Below the pieces are notes generated by a model that saw only the letters and a list, made by a program, of their open reading frames with translations, was not told where the DNA came from and searched no databases. A DNA stretch of 64,000 nt from Actinomycetospora endophytica (GTDB lineage Bacteria; Actinomycetota; Actinomycetes; Mycobacteriales; Pseudonocardiaceae): the NCBI RefSeq assembly GCF_021026375.1, contig NZ_JAJNDB010000001.1:124001-188000 (forward strand), given 5' to 3'. Shown piece after piece: positions 50,351 through 60,596 of this stretch. Each line of letters starts with the position of its first letter. Position 1 is the stretch's first letter. The translations under genes were made by a program, and so were the position numbers.

Positions 50351-53300
50351 GACTCGTCCGCCGAGACATAGGTGTTCCACGCCTGCTCGGTCAGGGTTCC
50401 CTCGGTGGCGCCGCAGACCCGCCGGATCGCCGTGCCGACATCGAGGTTGGTCAGTTGCACGGCTTGGTCCTGGCCTCCGCTCGCCACGATCTGCGCGGCC
50501 GGGTCGAAACTCGCGCTGAAGGTGTTGTCGGTGTGGCCGGTCACTGGGTTCCCTATGGGGCCCGGGTGATCCGGGTCGCGGACGTTCCAGAGCGCCACAC
50601 TGCGATCGTGGCTGGCCGTCGCCAAGGTCGCCCCGTCGGAGCTCCAGCTCACCGCACCCAGCACGTTGTTCTGCTTGACCAGCGCCGGACCAACCTGGTG
50701 GGCGCGCGCCGGATCGCTGGTGTCCCAGATTCTCAGGGTGTGGTCGTAGCCGGTGCTGGCCAGATGCTTCCCGTCAGGGCTGAACGCCGTCCCGTAGATC
50801 TTGTCGGTGTGGCCGGTCAGCGGTGCTCCGAATTCGTGAGCGTGGGCGGGATCGCTGAGGTCCCAGAGCCGAATCCTGCCGTCCGAGCCCCCGGTGGCCA
50901 GGAGGCGCCCGTCCGGACTGAATGTGACGGTGCTGACCAACTGTCCCGGGGTGCCCGGCAGGGACACATTCAGCGGAGTGGGATTGGCGGGATCGGAGAG
51001 GTTGAACAGTCGTGTCGTGCCGTCGGTGGCGCCGACCGCCAGGGCGTGACCATCGGGGCTCACTGCCAACCCGCCGGCCGCGCTGGGGATCACGAGGTCG
51101 GGGCCGAGCTGGGTCGGCCGGCGGGGGTCGCGCAGGCTCCAGCGTCGAATCGTGGTACCGGCACCGCTGACCATCACGGCGTCGTCGGGGGTGAAGGCCA
51201 CATCGAACCCGGGGGCCTCGCGCTGGCCGCGGGCGCTGCCTTGGGTGACCGGCTGCCCCAAGGCCACCGGGGAGTTCGGGTCGCTGGTGTCCCACAGGTA
51301 GACGGTGCCGTCCTCGACGTCGCTGGCGGCGAGGAGGTTGCCGTGGTGGCTGAACGCGAGGTCGGCCGACGTGCCGGCGACGGCGAGACGTGTCGCGGGC
51401 AGCGACCAGACGCGGACGCCGGTGGCGTCGGCGCCCCCGGCGACCAGCGAGTGCCCGTCCGGGCTGAAGGCCAAGGCGCCGACCCCTCGGGTGGCTCCGG
51501 CCAGGGGCAGCCCGATGGTGACGGGCTGGCCGGGGTCGGTGATGTTCCACAGGGTGATGGTGTTGTCTGAGGAGGCCGTGGCCAACGTGGTCCCGTCCGG
51601 GCTGATTGCCGTGGCGAGAATGGATGAGCCCGGGGGAATGTCTGGCTGAGCGAGCAGCCGCGGCGTGGCCGGGTCGGTGGTGTCCCACAGCCGCAGGGCA
51701 CTGTTGCCGCCGGTCGCCAGCAGCTTCGGGTTGGTGGGGCTGAACGCAACGGCGTGGGTCAACGCTGAACCGGTCGGGAGCGGCGCCGACCCGACCGGGT
51801 GGGTGGGGTCGGCGATGTTCCACAACTGGACGTCTTCCTGATCCCCGGCCACCGCCAGGGCGTGACCGTCCGAGCTGACGGCCGCACCGCTGCCGTAGAC
51901 GCTGTGGCTCACGCCCGGCAGCCGAGGCCCCAGATCGATCGGGTGGGTCACGTCGGTCATGTCGAACAGCCGGGTGGTTCCGTCCGTGGCAGTCGCCACC
52001 AGCAGCCTGCCGTTGCTGCTGGTAGCCAGGGCGTTGATCCGCGCCGCCCCGCTCGGCAGCTCAGGGGTCACCGCCGCCGGGTGATGCGGGTCCGCCACGT
52101 TCCACACTCGCAGCGCACTCTGCCCCGGTAGAGCGTTGTCCTCGCTGCTGATCACCAGCCCGCGGCCCGGGTCAGCGGTGAGGCTGCCGATCCGGCCGGG
52201 CTCGCGCAGCACCACCGGCTGTGGGCCGGCGCCCGCCGGGCCAGCGGCCCAGACCCGGATGGTGCCGTCGTCGCCGCCGCTGACGATGCTCGGGCCGACC
52301 TGTGCGACGGCGCGCACGGTGCCGTGGTGGCCCCGCAGCGGCTGGGCCAGAGGCTGGTTCTCGGTGTCGAGCAGGGTGGTGTAGAGGCCCGGGTCGGGCT
52401 GCATCCGGTAAGCAGTCAGATAGAGCTGGGCCGCGAGCGACGGATTGGTCTGCTCGAGAGACCTGGCCTGCGCCATGACCTCGGAGAGCACGGCCCGCTC
52501 GCTGACCTGGCGCTCGGCCACGCCTTCGACGATCGCAACGGTGCCCGCCGCGATGATCAGTACGACGGCGGCGATCGCCGCGATCCGCAGACGTCGCCGC
52601 CGGGACGCGATGGCGCGTTCCTGCTCGTCGGCGGCCGTGAGGAACCGGCGGGCCAGGTCGTTGATGCCAGCGGCGGTGCTGTCGGCAGTCACCACCCGGT
52701 GGGCGGTGGCGAGCACGGTGCCGCGCAGCAGCTGCTCGGGAGGGCGCCCCGCCTCGTCCCACTGCCGCGCCCGCACCTCGATGTTCTGACGCAGCACGTG
52801 GTCGGTGCGCTCTCCGTCGATGGCGTCACGCAACCGCTGCCAGGCTCGCAGCAGGGCATCGTGGGTGATCTTGACCGTGTCCTGGCCGACGGTCACCAGC
52901 CGCGCCGCCGAGAGAATGTCCAAGGCCTGCTCGGCCTGGTCGTCTTCGGAAGTACGTATCAGCTGGTCGCGTCGTAGCTCCTGGCGGGTGTCGTGTCCCG
53001 AGTGGTCTCCGACCCGGACGAGTCGCACCAGCATCGCCAATGCGACCTGTTCGAGCCCGGCCCGCTGCAGCTCGGTCCAGGCGTGGGTGGCGGTGTGGGC
53101 GACCGCACCGTCGATGCCTCCGACACGTTCGTAGGCGCGCAGCGACATCGGCCCGGCGCTGTTCATCACCTGCAGCACGTGGGAGATCAGCGGGAGCTGA
53201 CCTTCGATCGTGCCGCCGTCGTCGACACCAGCGTCGGTGATGAGCTTGCCGATGAGGTCGTTTCCGACGGTGATCCCGGCCTGGCGGGCGGGCCGCTGGA

Positions 53301-54330
53301 TGGCCTCGGTGAGCTCCGGGCTGGTCAGCGGGGTCAGGTTGAACGGCGCGTCGAGGGCAGGCTCCAGGGCTGGGAGGCCACCGAGCTCAGCGAAGAAGTC
53401 GTTGCGGCAGGCGATCACGACCAGGGTCTGTGGCGGCCTTGTCGTGTCCGCCGGAGTCCGCTCGGTATCGCTCGCGGGATCTTCGTCAGCGCGCGCGTCC
53501 AGGTCCTCCGCGCCACTGTCGCCGGGTGCGCCCGCCATCGCGGGAGTGCGGTCGGAGCGTCGCGCCGCGAGTCCGGCCAGCTCGGCGACGAATCGTCGTT
53601 GCACCGCCTGATCGACCTGGAAGAGTTCCTCGAACTGGTCGACCACCAGCACTGCCCCGCCTGGACTGCCGGTCTCGTGCCCGGCGGTGACGGCGGCACG
53701 AGCGTCCGCGAGCGCCTGCATCGGGTTCGGACCTGGGCTGAACACCGCCGCCGGCCATTGGGCGACGGCGGGATCGGAGGACAACCCGTCACGTTCGAGC
53801 ACGGGCAGCAGTCCGGCTGCGAGCAGGCTGCTCTTCCCGACCCCGGATTGCCCGAGCACGAGCAGCGGCCCCGGTGCGGAGGAGTCGTGGAGGGCGTCGA
53901 GCCGGCCCAGCAACCTCGCGACCGCGACGTCGCGACCGAAGAACCGGTCGGCGTCGTCGTGGCCGAACGGTTCCAGACCCTGGTAGACCACCGCGGGGCG
54001 CTGCCCGTCGGCCGCGTCGGCCCGGCCGGACTCGGATCGGGCACGATCGTAGATCTCGCGCCACCACGGAATCCGCAGCAGCGTCTCCCGATCCCGCCGG
54101 GACGGGTCGCGGGTGTGCTCGCGGACCGCGAGCACCAACACCTCGAGCGGCCGGAAGCTCGTTGGGAGGTGTGAGCCGCCCAGCCACCGGCTGATGGTCG
54201 GCCGCGAGGGCGCCTCGGCGTCACCGACCTGCGCGCTCCACTCGGCCAACATCCTGGCCGAGGTTGGTCGTGACCCGGGGAGTCGGCGCAGCGCCTCCAG
54301 ATGCTGCACGAACCACGCCGGTGCAGCCAT
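50314..54330 (-). CDS. HTH-nSTAND1-14xWD40 NTPase
   Basis: 1338 aa. Residues 1-75 form a helix-turn-helix-like domain (SRPTISRWLGGSHLPTSFRP). The nSTAND1 NTPase follows FGRDVAVARLLGRL: Walker A GQSGVGKSS (160-168), Walker B AVLVVDQFEELF (226-237), and ACRNDFF. A single membrane helix (about 580-602, IAAIAAVVLIIAAGTVAIV) precedes 14 WD40-type repeats, enough for two seven-bladed propellers; the chain ends with Cys-containing AWNTYVSADESYDPPC. STAND NTPases act as ligand-triggered switches, several of them in phage defence or programmed death; the propeller would be the sensor. ATG 54330 has GGGAG upstream. No separate effector gene is adjacent. Confidence 0.9.
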   Translation of the reverse strand: MAAPAWFVQHLEALRRLPGSRPTSARMLAEWSAQVGDAEAPSRPTISRWLGGSHLPTSFRPLEVLVLAVREHTRDPSRRDRETLLRIPWWREIYDRARSESGRADAADGQRPAVVYQGLEPFGHDDADRFFGRDVAVARLLGRLDALHDSSAPGPLLVLGQSGVGKSSLLAAGLLPVLERDGLSSDPAVAQWPAAVFSPGPNPMQALADARAAVTAGHETGSPGGAVLVVDQFEELFQVDQAVQRRFVAELAGLAARRSDRTPAMAGAPGDSGAEDLDARADEDPASDTERTPADTTRPPQTLVVIACRNDFFAELGGLPALEPALDAPFNLTPLTSPELTEAIQRPARQAGITVGNDLIGKLITDAGVDDGGTIEGQLPLISHVLQVMNSAGPMSLRAYERVGGIDGAVAHTATHAWTELQRAGLEQVALAMLVRLVRVGDHSGHDTRQELRRDQLIRTSEDDQAEQALDILSAARLVTVGQDTVKITHDALLRAWQRLRDAIDGERTDHVLRQNIEVRARQWDEAGRPPEQLLRGTVLATAHRVVTADSTAAGINDLARRFLTAADEQERAIASRRRRLRIAAIAAVVLIIAAGTVAIVEGVAERQVSERAVLSEVMAQARSLEQTNPSLAAQLYLTAYRMQPDPGLYTTLLDTENQPLAQPLRGHHGTVRAVAQVGPSIVSGGDDGTIRVWAAGPAGAGPQPVVLREPGRIGSLTADPGRGLVISSEDNALPGQSALRVWNVADPHHPAAVTPELPSGAARINALATSSNGRLLVATATDGTTRLFDMTDVTHPIDLGPRLPGVSHSVYGSGAAVSSDGHALAVAGDQEDVQLWNIADPTHPVGSAPLPTGSALTHAVAFSPTNPKLLATGGNSALRLWDTTDPATPRLLAQPDIPPGSSILATAISPDGTTLATASSDNTITLWNITDPGQPVTIGLPLAGATRGVGALAFSPDGHSLVAGGADATGVRVWSLPATRLAVAGTSADLAFSHHGNLLAASDVEDGTVYLWDTSDPNSPVALGQPVTQGSARGQREAPGFDVAFTPDDAVMVSGAGTTIRRWSLRDPRRPTQLGPDLVIPSAAGGLAVSPDGHALAVGATDGTTRLFNLSDPANPTPLNVSLPGTPGQLVSTVTFSPDGRLLATGGSDGRIRLWDLSDPAHAHEFGAPLTGHTDKIYGTAFSPDGKHLASTGYDHTLRIWDTSDPARAHQVGPALVKQNNVLGAVSWSSDGATLATASHDRSVALWNVRDPDHPGPIGNPVTGHTDNTFSASFDPAAQIVASGGQDQAVQLTNLDVGTAIRRVCGATEGTLTEQAWNTYVSADESYDPPCGVTGAH

Positions 54331-54610
54331 CACATCTCCCGTCGCGTCGGCGTGTGGAACTCGCTGAACCCCCGCACGGATCCCCCTGACCTGCACGTTC
54401 GTCCAGCGCGGCCGCTTGATGAGCCCGACCACGGCGTGTCGCTGAAACGCTCCGCTCCGTACCTCATCGGATCTTAAGCGCTCGGTGGGGCGTCCACCGC
54501 GACATCGGGACGGCCGCGTCGAACCGGTGCATGTGCGCAGTGGCGTTGCGGTTCGCCAGGACGTCGTCCTCGAGGGTCACCCGCCGCCTGGGGTGCGAGC
54601 AGGCGGGAGC

Positions 54611-55450
54611 TCAGCCGGTCGTCGTGGACCGGGTGGCCGGGTTGGTGGTGACGATCCGGGTCCAGGGACCGGACGGGACCGTGGTCTGGTCGACGAACCG
54701 CCAGGACACGTGGTCCTGGTCGCTGTCGTAGCCGTGGGTGAAGGCGAGGCAGCCGTTCAGCGCCGGGGAGACATCGAGCCCGGCGTTGTTGATCTGGGTG
54801 TTGGCCGGCCGCTCGTCGTGGCTGCCGAACACGTACCGCGCATCGTCGTAGAGCCTCGGCCCGGCATCCTCGATCTGGCCGTAGCAGCTGTGGCCGGCGT
54901 TGCTGAGCTCGACCCAGTGGTTCTTCATCAGGCTGCCCTGCGCGAGCTGGGCGGCGTAGCGAGGGTCGTGGGCCCACGGGATCACGGCGGCACGCTCGGC
55001 GCGCGCGGTGGCGTTGTGGACGTCGTCGAACGGCAGGTCCAGATAGAACGGGTTCTGCCGCGGGGTCATCGCCGTGGGGAAGAACCCGTTGGTCGCCGTA
55101 CGCGGTTCGGCCTGGCAGCCACCACCGGTCACCACGCCGTCACAGCCGCCGTAATGGCTCTCCCACTGCGGGTCGTAGGTCGAGATGGCCTGGCTGCCGT
55201 CCGACGCCCCGGAGATCACCTGCCCGACCCAGAACGAGGTCGCCGCGATGCCGGTGTGCCACGGATACTGCGGAGGCTGTGTACCGGCGGGCGCCCCCGC
55301 CGAGGTGACCGACGGCGACGACGCCCCGGCCACGGCCGGCGCGGATCCGCCGGATCCGCCGCAGGCGGTGCAGAGCAGCAGCCCCGCCGCTGCCGCCACC
55401 ACGCCAACCCGGCCGCGACGGGGGAACCACCGGCGTGCCCGACCCGCCAT
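54611..55450 (-). CDS. Putative lipoprotein of unknown function
   Basis: 279 aa. Basic start (GRARRWFPRRGR), hydrophobic core and LLLCTACGG with a lipobox-like cysteine, then a Gly/Ser/Pro linker. The mature domain has blocks HTGIAATSFWVGQVISGASD, PFYLDLPFDDVHNATARAER, SLMKNHWVELSNAGHSCYGQ and DVSPALNGCLAF, with paired cysteines, as expected of an extracytoplasmic protein. I do not recognise an enzymatic motif. GTG 55453 immediately precedes ATG 55450; either could start. It is followed upstream by the phospholipase-type gene on the same strand, 139 nt away. Confidence 0.72.
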   Translation of the reverse strand: MAGRARRWFPRRGRVGVVAAAAGLLLCTACGGSGGSAPAVAGASSPSVTSAGAPAGTQPPQYPWHTGIAATSFWVGQVISGASDGSQAISTYDPQWESHYGGCDGVVTGGGCQAEPRTATNGFFPTAMTPRQNPFYLDLPFDDVHNATARAERAAVIPWAHDPRYAAQLAQGSLMKNHWVELSNAGHSCYGQIEDAGPRLYDDARYVFGSHDERPANTQINNAGLDVSPALNGCLAFTHGYDSDQDHVSWRFVDQTTVPSGPWTRIVTTNPATRSTTTG

Positions 55451-55589
55451 CACCCCTCACTCTCCGCCCCCGACGCCGCAGTGAACCACCGCGCGAGGAA
55501 GTCCGGTGTGAGTCCGTCCGCGGTCCGACCCGCCCGGACGGCGCTCCCCGTTCGGGGTGAGGCCGTACGCGGGCCGACCGACCGCAGCG

Positions 55590-57062
55590 TCACACGAAAC
55601 GAGGCCGGGGAGCGGCGGGCACCAGGGGCATCCGCTGGGGCTCCGGCACCTGCGGATCGGCCAGGCGGCGTGAGAGCAGGTCGTCGTCCACCCGGCGCGC
55701 GATGCCGGCGGCGTCGGGCAGGCGTGTGAGCGGGTTCGGGCTGGTGCGTGGCGGGGCGTCGAGGGCGAGGGTGCTGCGCAGATCCCCGAAGGTGGACCGG
55801 CGCCAGGCACTGATGTTGGGTTCCTGCACCCCGGTGACGTGTTCCAGGAACCGCAGGATCGAGGTGTGATCCAGCAGCTCGCTCGAGACCCAGCCGCCGG
55901 TGCTCCAGGGCGAGATCACGAGGCAGGGGACGCGGAACCCGGGACCGACGTGTTCCCCGTCGGCGTACTCGTCGGGCGTCCCGACCGGCGGGACGGGCGG
56001 CGAGACGTGGTCGAAGAGACCGTCGTTCTCGTCGTAGTTGAGGATGAACACCGTCTTGGCCCAGACCTCGGGATGCGCGGCGAGCGCCCCGAGCTTGCGG
56101 GCGATCGCCGCCGCCCCGTCCGCCGGGCGGTACATGGGGTGCTCACTCTCGGACGCCCGCGGGAACACCCACGACACCGTCGGGAGCCGCCCCGCCGCGA
56201 CGTCACGTTCGAACTCGCCGGGACCACCGCCGCCGAGTCCCTTCCGCGCCAGGGGCGAGCCCGTCGTGGCGGTGCGGAACTGCCGGAATTCCTCCAGCGG
56301 GTTGAGTCCGGTGCCCCGTTCCTCGTCGTACGCCCGCCAGCTGACCCCGGCACGCTCCAGGCGCTCCGGGTAGGTCGTCCAGTTCAGTCGCCCGGCCTCG
56401 GCGGAGGCGTCACCGGTGTCGTACACGGGACCGCCGGCCCGGCCCTCCGGATCCATCGTGCCAGTCATCCACATCAGCCGGTTGGGCCACGTCGAGCCCA
56501 TCACGGAGCAGAAGTAGTTGTCGCAGATCGTGAAGTTCTCGGCCAAGCCGTGGTGGAACGGGACGTCGTCGCGGGTGAAGTAGCCCATGGCGTATTCCCG
56601 GCGCTCGGGAACGGGACCGGGATGCCCGAGCGTGCTCAAGACGGACCGGCGGGCCTCGTAGGTCAGGAACCCGTCCATACGCCCGTTCGCCCAGTAGCCG
56701 TGCTCGGCCTCCCAACTGTGGTTGAGCGAACGGATCGCCTGAGCGCTCGTTCGGGAACTGTCGAGATGGAACGGCATGACGTATCCGTCGGGATGCGCCG
56801 GCAACGGTTGCTGGAAGACCGTGCGGGACGAGCCGGGCAGACGCTGCGGGCGCGGGTCACCGAAGCCGCGGACGCCGGGCATGGCGCCGAAGTAATGATC
56901 GAAGGAGCGGTTCTCCATCATCATGAGCACCACGTGCTCGACATCGGCGACCGAGTGGCCCGTGGGAGTCACGGCCACCCGTTGCAGTCGCTCCGGCAAA
57001 AGCGCGACCGCCGCCACCGCAGCGGCCGCCGCCGATCCGCCGAGAACTCGCCGACGTCCCAT
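55590..57062 (-). CDS. Tat-exported phospholipase C/phosphoesterase-family protein
   Basis: 490 aa. The N-terminus GRRRVLGGSAAAAAVAAVAL is a twin-arginine signal. The mature domain starts at VEHVVLMMMENRSFDHYFG, the hallmark of PF04185 bacterial phospholipases C and acid phosphatases, and contains FTICDNYFCSVMGSTWPNR, SWVFPRASESEHP, YDENDGLFDHVSPP and CLVISPWSTGG. These carry the metal-binding and catalytic positions. It hydrolyses phosphomonoesters or phosphodiesters, probably of lipids, outside the cell. ATG 57062 is chosen; the readings upstream are long but non-coding. Its own promoter would lie in the 275-nt gap upstream. Confidence 0.92.
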   Translation of the reverse strand: MGRRRVLGGSAAAAAVAAVALLPERLQRVAVTPTGHSVADVEHVVLMMMENRSFDHYFGAMPGVRGFGDPRPQRLPGSSRTVFQQPLPAHPDGYVMPFHLDSSRTSAQAIRSLNHSWEAEHGYWANGRMDGFLTYEARRSVLSTLGHPGPVPERREYAMGYFTRDDVPFHHGLAENFTICDNYFCSVMGSTWPNRLMWMTGTMDPEGRAGGPVYDTGDASAEAGRLNWTTYPERLERAGVSWRAYDEERGTGLNPLEEFRQFRTATTGSPLARKGLGGGGPGEFERDVAAGRLPTVSWVFPRASESEHPMYRPADGAAAIARKLGALAAHPEVWAKTVFILNYDENDGLFDHVSPPVPPVGTPDEYADGEHVGPGFRVPCLVISPWSTGGWVSSELLDHTSILRFLEHVTGVQEPNISAWRRSTFGDLRSTLALDAPPRTSPNPLTRLPDAAGIARRVDDDLLSRRLADPQVPEPQRMPLVPAAPRPRFV

Positions 57063-57337
57063 TTCCACCACGGTCGTGATCGTAGTGTAATACGATCGGT
57101 ACCCCGTCGCGGGGATGATACCGGCGACGATTCCGCTCAATAGAGAGCAATTTTCCGGTTGAGCGCGTGCAAAAGGCGGGTCAGAGGCAGGGAAGCTGCC
57201 GGCTCGAGCTCGGCGCGTCGCAAGACGCTGAGCTGCGCCGACGTGACGAGGTGATCCCTCTCGATGATCCCGAACACGAGCAGCGCCCGCCCCCGCCGAA
57301 CGAGACCGGGCGGAGCGTCGCCCCTCCGGCTCGGGAG

Positions 57338-57802
57338 TCAGTTGGCCCGGAGCCAGGGGTAGCGGGCGGTGTCCTTCCCGGCGTAGTCCGGGTCGAGGTA
57401 GATGAAGCATCGCTGGATGAGCCAGTCGCGGATCTCGAACACGTCGCACCAGCGGCCGGCGGCCCAGTCCGGGACGCCCGCACGCCACGGCCCGTCGGTG
57501 TGCTCGCCGTGGCTGGTGCCCTCGGCCACCACCAGATCACCGCCGGAGAAGATCCAGGTGAATTCGGCGTAGTGGTGTTTGATCGATTTCAGGGTGCCGC
57601 CGACATCGGCGAACATGCGCCCGATGGCCTCGTGGCCCTCGGCGATGCCCCACTTGGGGAACATGACCTGGGCGTCGGGCGCGAACAGGTCGAGAATGCT
57701 GCCGCCCGAGGAGGTGGTTCCGCCGTTGTCGAACGCCTTGAGGTACTCCAGGGCGACCGACTTGCGCTGCTCGTCGGTCATCGTCTGCCTGCTCAGGGCC
57801 AT
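57338..57802 (-). CDS. NTF2/SnoaL-like protein
   Basis: 154 aa. An alpha+beta cone-like pattern: EQRKSVALEYLKAFDNGG, LDLFAPDAQVMFPKWG, EGHEAIGRMFADVGG, FTWIFSGGDLVVAEGTSHGE, GRWCDVFEIRDWLIQRCFIY and YLDPDYAGKD. This is the nuclear-transport-factor-2/SnoaL fold used by small isomerases, cyclases and hydrolases. CGGAG precedes ATG 57802. It follows the hut operon in the same direction with a 101-nt gap; a role in histidine use is not implied. Confidence 0.85.
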   Translation of the reverse strand: MALSRQTMTDEQRKSVALEYLKAFDNGGTTSSGGSILDLFAPDAQVMFPKWGIAEGHEAIGRMFADVGGTLKSIKHHYAEFTWIFSGGDLVVAEGTSHGEHTDGPWRAGVPDWAAGRWCDVFEIRDWLIQRCFIYLDPDYAGKDTARYPWLRAN

Positions 57803-57903
57803 GGTCTGCTCCGGTCGCCGATGGATGCGAGGGACGTCAGCGAGACTAGACGGACCGCGAGGGCGCGGCGTGCATCATGAATTGTCGACAGAAATAGGGT
57901 CCG

Positions 57904-59370
57904 TCATTCCGCCGACGGCATCAGCTCGATCAGATCGTCGAGCAGGCCTCCCGCGATCTCGATCTCCTGCCCCAGCTGGTGATCGGCTCGCAGGTCCGGG
58001 AGCTTGCCCAGGAGGCCGTGGAAGGCCTCGCCGAGCAGCCGGCCCCGGGGTGCGGTCTCGGCGAGGCGAAGTGCCCGGGTCGCGGCGACGAGCTCACAGG
58101 AAAGCACGGTGCGGTAGTTGGCCGCCGTCGACCGGGCACTGCGCACGGCCTGCGGTGTGAAGCTCGCGTGGTCCTCGACTCCCCGCGAGATCACCGAGGT
58201 TCCGAGGGTCACCGGGCTCGCCGAATGTCGCAGCATGCCCAACGCGTCGTGGGCGATGTACTCGAGGATCATCACTCCGGAACTGCCCGGCGGCCCGCTC
58301 GTCAGGAACGGCGTGAGGCCGGTGAAGTCCGGCTCCACGAGGTCGGCCAGGCGGGCGGCCGAGAGTTCGGCGACGTGGTGCACCGCGGCGCGCAGTTGGT
58401 CGAGGGCCAGAGCCGGGTAGGCGGTCGAGAACTGGCCGTGATGGAAGACCGCGCCTCCGGCGACGTCGACGAGCGGGTTCTCGGCCGCGGCGTTGACCTC
58501 GATCTCGAGCACCCGTGTCAGCGCCTCGGAGCTGTCCAGTGCGGGGCCGTGCACCTGGCAGAACGCCCGGAGCCCGAACGGGTCCTGGATGCGCCGGCCG
58601 GGGCTCAGGTCGCCTTCGTGCCAGAGCAGTTCGCGCATCGTCCGGGCCGAGCGCACCGCGCCGGGGTGGGGACGACGTGCGTGGACCTGTTCGGCGAACG
58701 CCTCCGCCGAGCCGCCCATCGCGCAGTACGAGAGGGCGGTGACCAGGTGCGCGGCGTCGAGCAACCGGCGGAGCTCCTCCCCGACGAGCACGGCCCGCGC
58801 GAGGGTGACCGCGTTGGAGGACATGAAGGCGAGGGCGTCGCCGGGCTCGAGGCCGATCGGCTCGACGTGCCCGGAGGCCCAGGGCAGGTGACCGGTCAGC
58901 GTGAGCGCGATCTCGGCCAACGCCGTGAGGTCGCCGGTTCCGATGGTGCCGAGGTCGTGCACGGTGGGCACCGCGTCGGTCCGCAGAGCCTGCTCGAGCG
59001 CGTGCAGGAACGCGGGATGGATACCGCTGCCGGCAGCCGCGAGCTGGTTGAGACGCACCACCATCGCCGCCCGCACCGAGACCTCGTCCAGCTGGTCACC
59101 GATCCCGGGAGCGTGGCTGCGCAGCAGGCGCAGGTCGTGGTCACCGGCGGCGCTGTTGATCACCACCGCGTCGCGGTTGGCGCCGACCCCGGTCGTGCGG
59201 CCGTAGACCGGCCGGATCCGGCTCAGCTCGTCCGCCACCTGATTGGCGCGGACGACGGCCCGTTCGGCATCCGGAGCCAACGACACCGACGTCATCCGAT
59301 GGGAGGCACGGACCACGTCCTGGCAGCGCAGCGAGTCGCCGTCGATGATCAGGAAGTCCCGGCCGCTCAT
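57904..59370 (-). CDS. Histidine ammonia-lyase-family protein with altered MIO motif
   Basis: 488 aa. Family blocks: YGRTTGVG (56-63; usually YGxNTGFG), [29 protein letters not shown] and [17 protein letters not shown]. By position in the hut operon it should convert histidine to urocanate. However, the cofactor site reads [14 protein letters not shown] (residues about 140-153), where canonical lyases have G-x-x-G-A-S-G-D-L: one residue is missing and Ala-Ser-Gly is replaced by Gly-Thr-Gly. The ATG overlaps the hutI stop (ATGA). Whether it is active, or acts on another amino acid, needs testing. Confidence 0.82.
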   Translation of the reverse strand: MSGRDFLIIDGDSLRCQDVVRASHRMTSVSLAPDAERAVVRANQVADELSRIRPVYGRTTGVGANRDAVVINSAAGDHDLRLLRSHAPGIGDQLDEVSVRAAMVVRLNQLAAAGSGIHPAFLHALEQALRTDAVPTVHDLGTIGTGDLTALAEIALTLTGHLPWASGHVEPIGLEPGDALAFMSSNAVTLARAVLVGEELRRLLDAAHLVTALSYCAMGGSAEAFAEQVHARRPHPGAVRSARTMRELLWHEGDLSPGRRIQDPFGLRAFCQVHGPALDSSEALTRVLEIEVNAAAENPLVDVAGGAVFHHGQFSTAYPALALDQLRAAVHHVAELSAARLADLVEPDFTGLTPFLTSGPPGSSGVMILEYIAHDALGMLRHSASPVTLGTSVISRGVEDHASFTPQAVRSARSTAANYRTVLSCELVAATRALRLAETAPRGRLLGEAFHGLLGKLPDLRADHQLGQEIEIAGGLLDDLIELMPSAE

Positions 59371-60596
59371 GACGGCGCTCCTCCCCCCGTCGGGACGGGC
59401 TCCGGAAGCCGGGTCGGCCGGCGCTGGACCTCGTACCGGACCCCTCGACGCACCACCTCGCGCACGAGCGGGACACCGGGCCGGTAGACGAGGTGGACGT
59501 AGGTCGGGGCGTCCAGCCGCACGAGATCAGCCCGGTGCCCCGGAGCGATCACCCCGACGTCGTGACGATCCAGAGCGGTGGCGCCGCCGACCGTCGCGGC
59601 GTGCAGTGCCTCGGCGGGGGTCAGCCCCTGATGACGGACGGCGAGGGCCAGGCAGAAGGCCATGCTCGAGGTGTACGAGGACCCCGGATTGCAGTCGGTG
59701 GCCAGCGCCACGGTCGCCCCGGCGTCGAGCAGCCGGCGGCCGTCGGCCCAGGGGGTACGGGTACTGAACTCGACGCCGGGCAGCAGGGTGGCCACCGTCG
59801 ACCCGGAGGCGAGGGCGTCGACGTCGTCGTCGGTCAGGAAGGTCGCGTGGTCCACCGACGCCGCGCCGATCTCGACCGCCAGCCCGACACCGCCGCCGAC
59901 GCCGAGCTGGCCCGCGTGCAGCCGGGGACGCAGCCCCTGCGCGCGTCCCGCCTCGAGGACGGCCCGGGACTCGTCGACGTCGAAGGCGCCCTGCTCGCAG
60001 AACACGTCGATCCATCGGGCGTGTGGGGCACATGCGTCGAGCATGGGGCCGCGGACGAGGTCGATGTAGGCGTCGCGGCGCCCCTGGTACTCGGTGGGCA
60101 CGACGTGGGCACCGAGGTAGGTGGTCTCCGGGGTCGCCCGGGACGCGATCTCGAGCGCGCGGCGTTCGTCGGGCACGGTGAGGCCGTAGCCGCTCTTGCA
60201 CTCGAAGGTGGTGATCCCGGCGGCGAGCATCTCGCCGGCGAGGCCCTCGACCGTCGCCGCGAGCTCCGCGTCGGTCGCGGCGCGCGTCGCCTCGACGGTG
60301 CTGCGGATGCCCCCGGCCGCGTAGGCACGGCCGTCCGCCCGGGCGGCGAACTCCTCGGCGCGGTGGCCGACGAAGACGAGGTGGGCGTGGCTGTCGACGA
60401 ATCCGGGGATCACGGCCTGTCCGTGACATGCCACGCGGTGGTCGGCGGCCGGTGCGTGACGGGCGGGTCCGGTCCAGACGACGAGGCCTTCGTCGACGAC
60501 CACCGCCGCGTCGGACATGACGCCGAGCGGGTTGCCGTCGCCGCGCGCGGGATCGCAGGTGACGAGCTCGCCGATGTCGGTGTAGAGGACGGTCAC
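59367..60596 (-). CDS. hutI: Imidazolonepropionase
   Basis: 409 aa, amidohydrolase superfamily. Metal-binding start [20 protein letters not shown], then [52 protein letters not shown] and ATDCNPGSS all match HutI. It hydrolyses 4-imidazolone-5-propionate to N-formimidoyl-L-glutamate. The GTG at 60596 overlaps the hutF stop (GTGA); upstream in-frame sequence belongs to hutF in another frame. Central gene of the hut operon. Confidence 0.95.
   Translation of the reverse strand: MTVLYTDIGELVTCDPARGDGNPLGVMSDAAVVVDEGLVVWTGPARHAPAADHRVACHGQAVIPGFVDSHAHLVFVGHRAEEFAARADGRAYAAGGIRSTVEATRAATDAELAATVEGLAGEMLAAGITTFECKSGYGLTVPDERRALEIASRATPETTYLGAHVVPTEYQGRRDAYIDLVRGPMLDACAPHARWIDVFCEQGAFDVDESRAVLEAGRAQGLRPRLHAGQLGVGGGVGLAVEIGAASVDHATFLTDDDVDALASGSTVATLLPGVEFSTRTPWADGRRLLDAGATVALATDCNPGSSYTSSMAFCLALAVRHQGLTPAEALHAATVGGATALDRHDVGVIAPGHRADLVRLDAPTYVHLVYRPGVPLVREVVRRGVRYEVQRRPTRLPEPVPTGGGAPS

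Noticed and set aside
57139-57290. Minus-strand reading of about 50 codons (LLVFGIIERDHLVTSAQLSV and onward) upstream of the phospholipase-type gene.
   Set aside because: Only an internal GTG could start it, there is no ribosome site, and no family was recognised.
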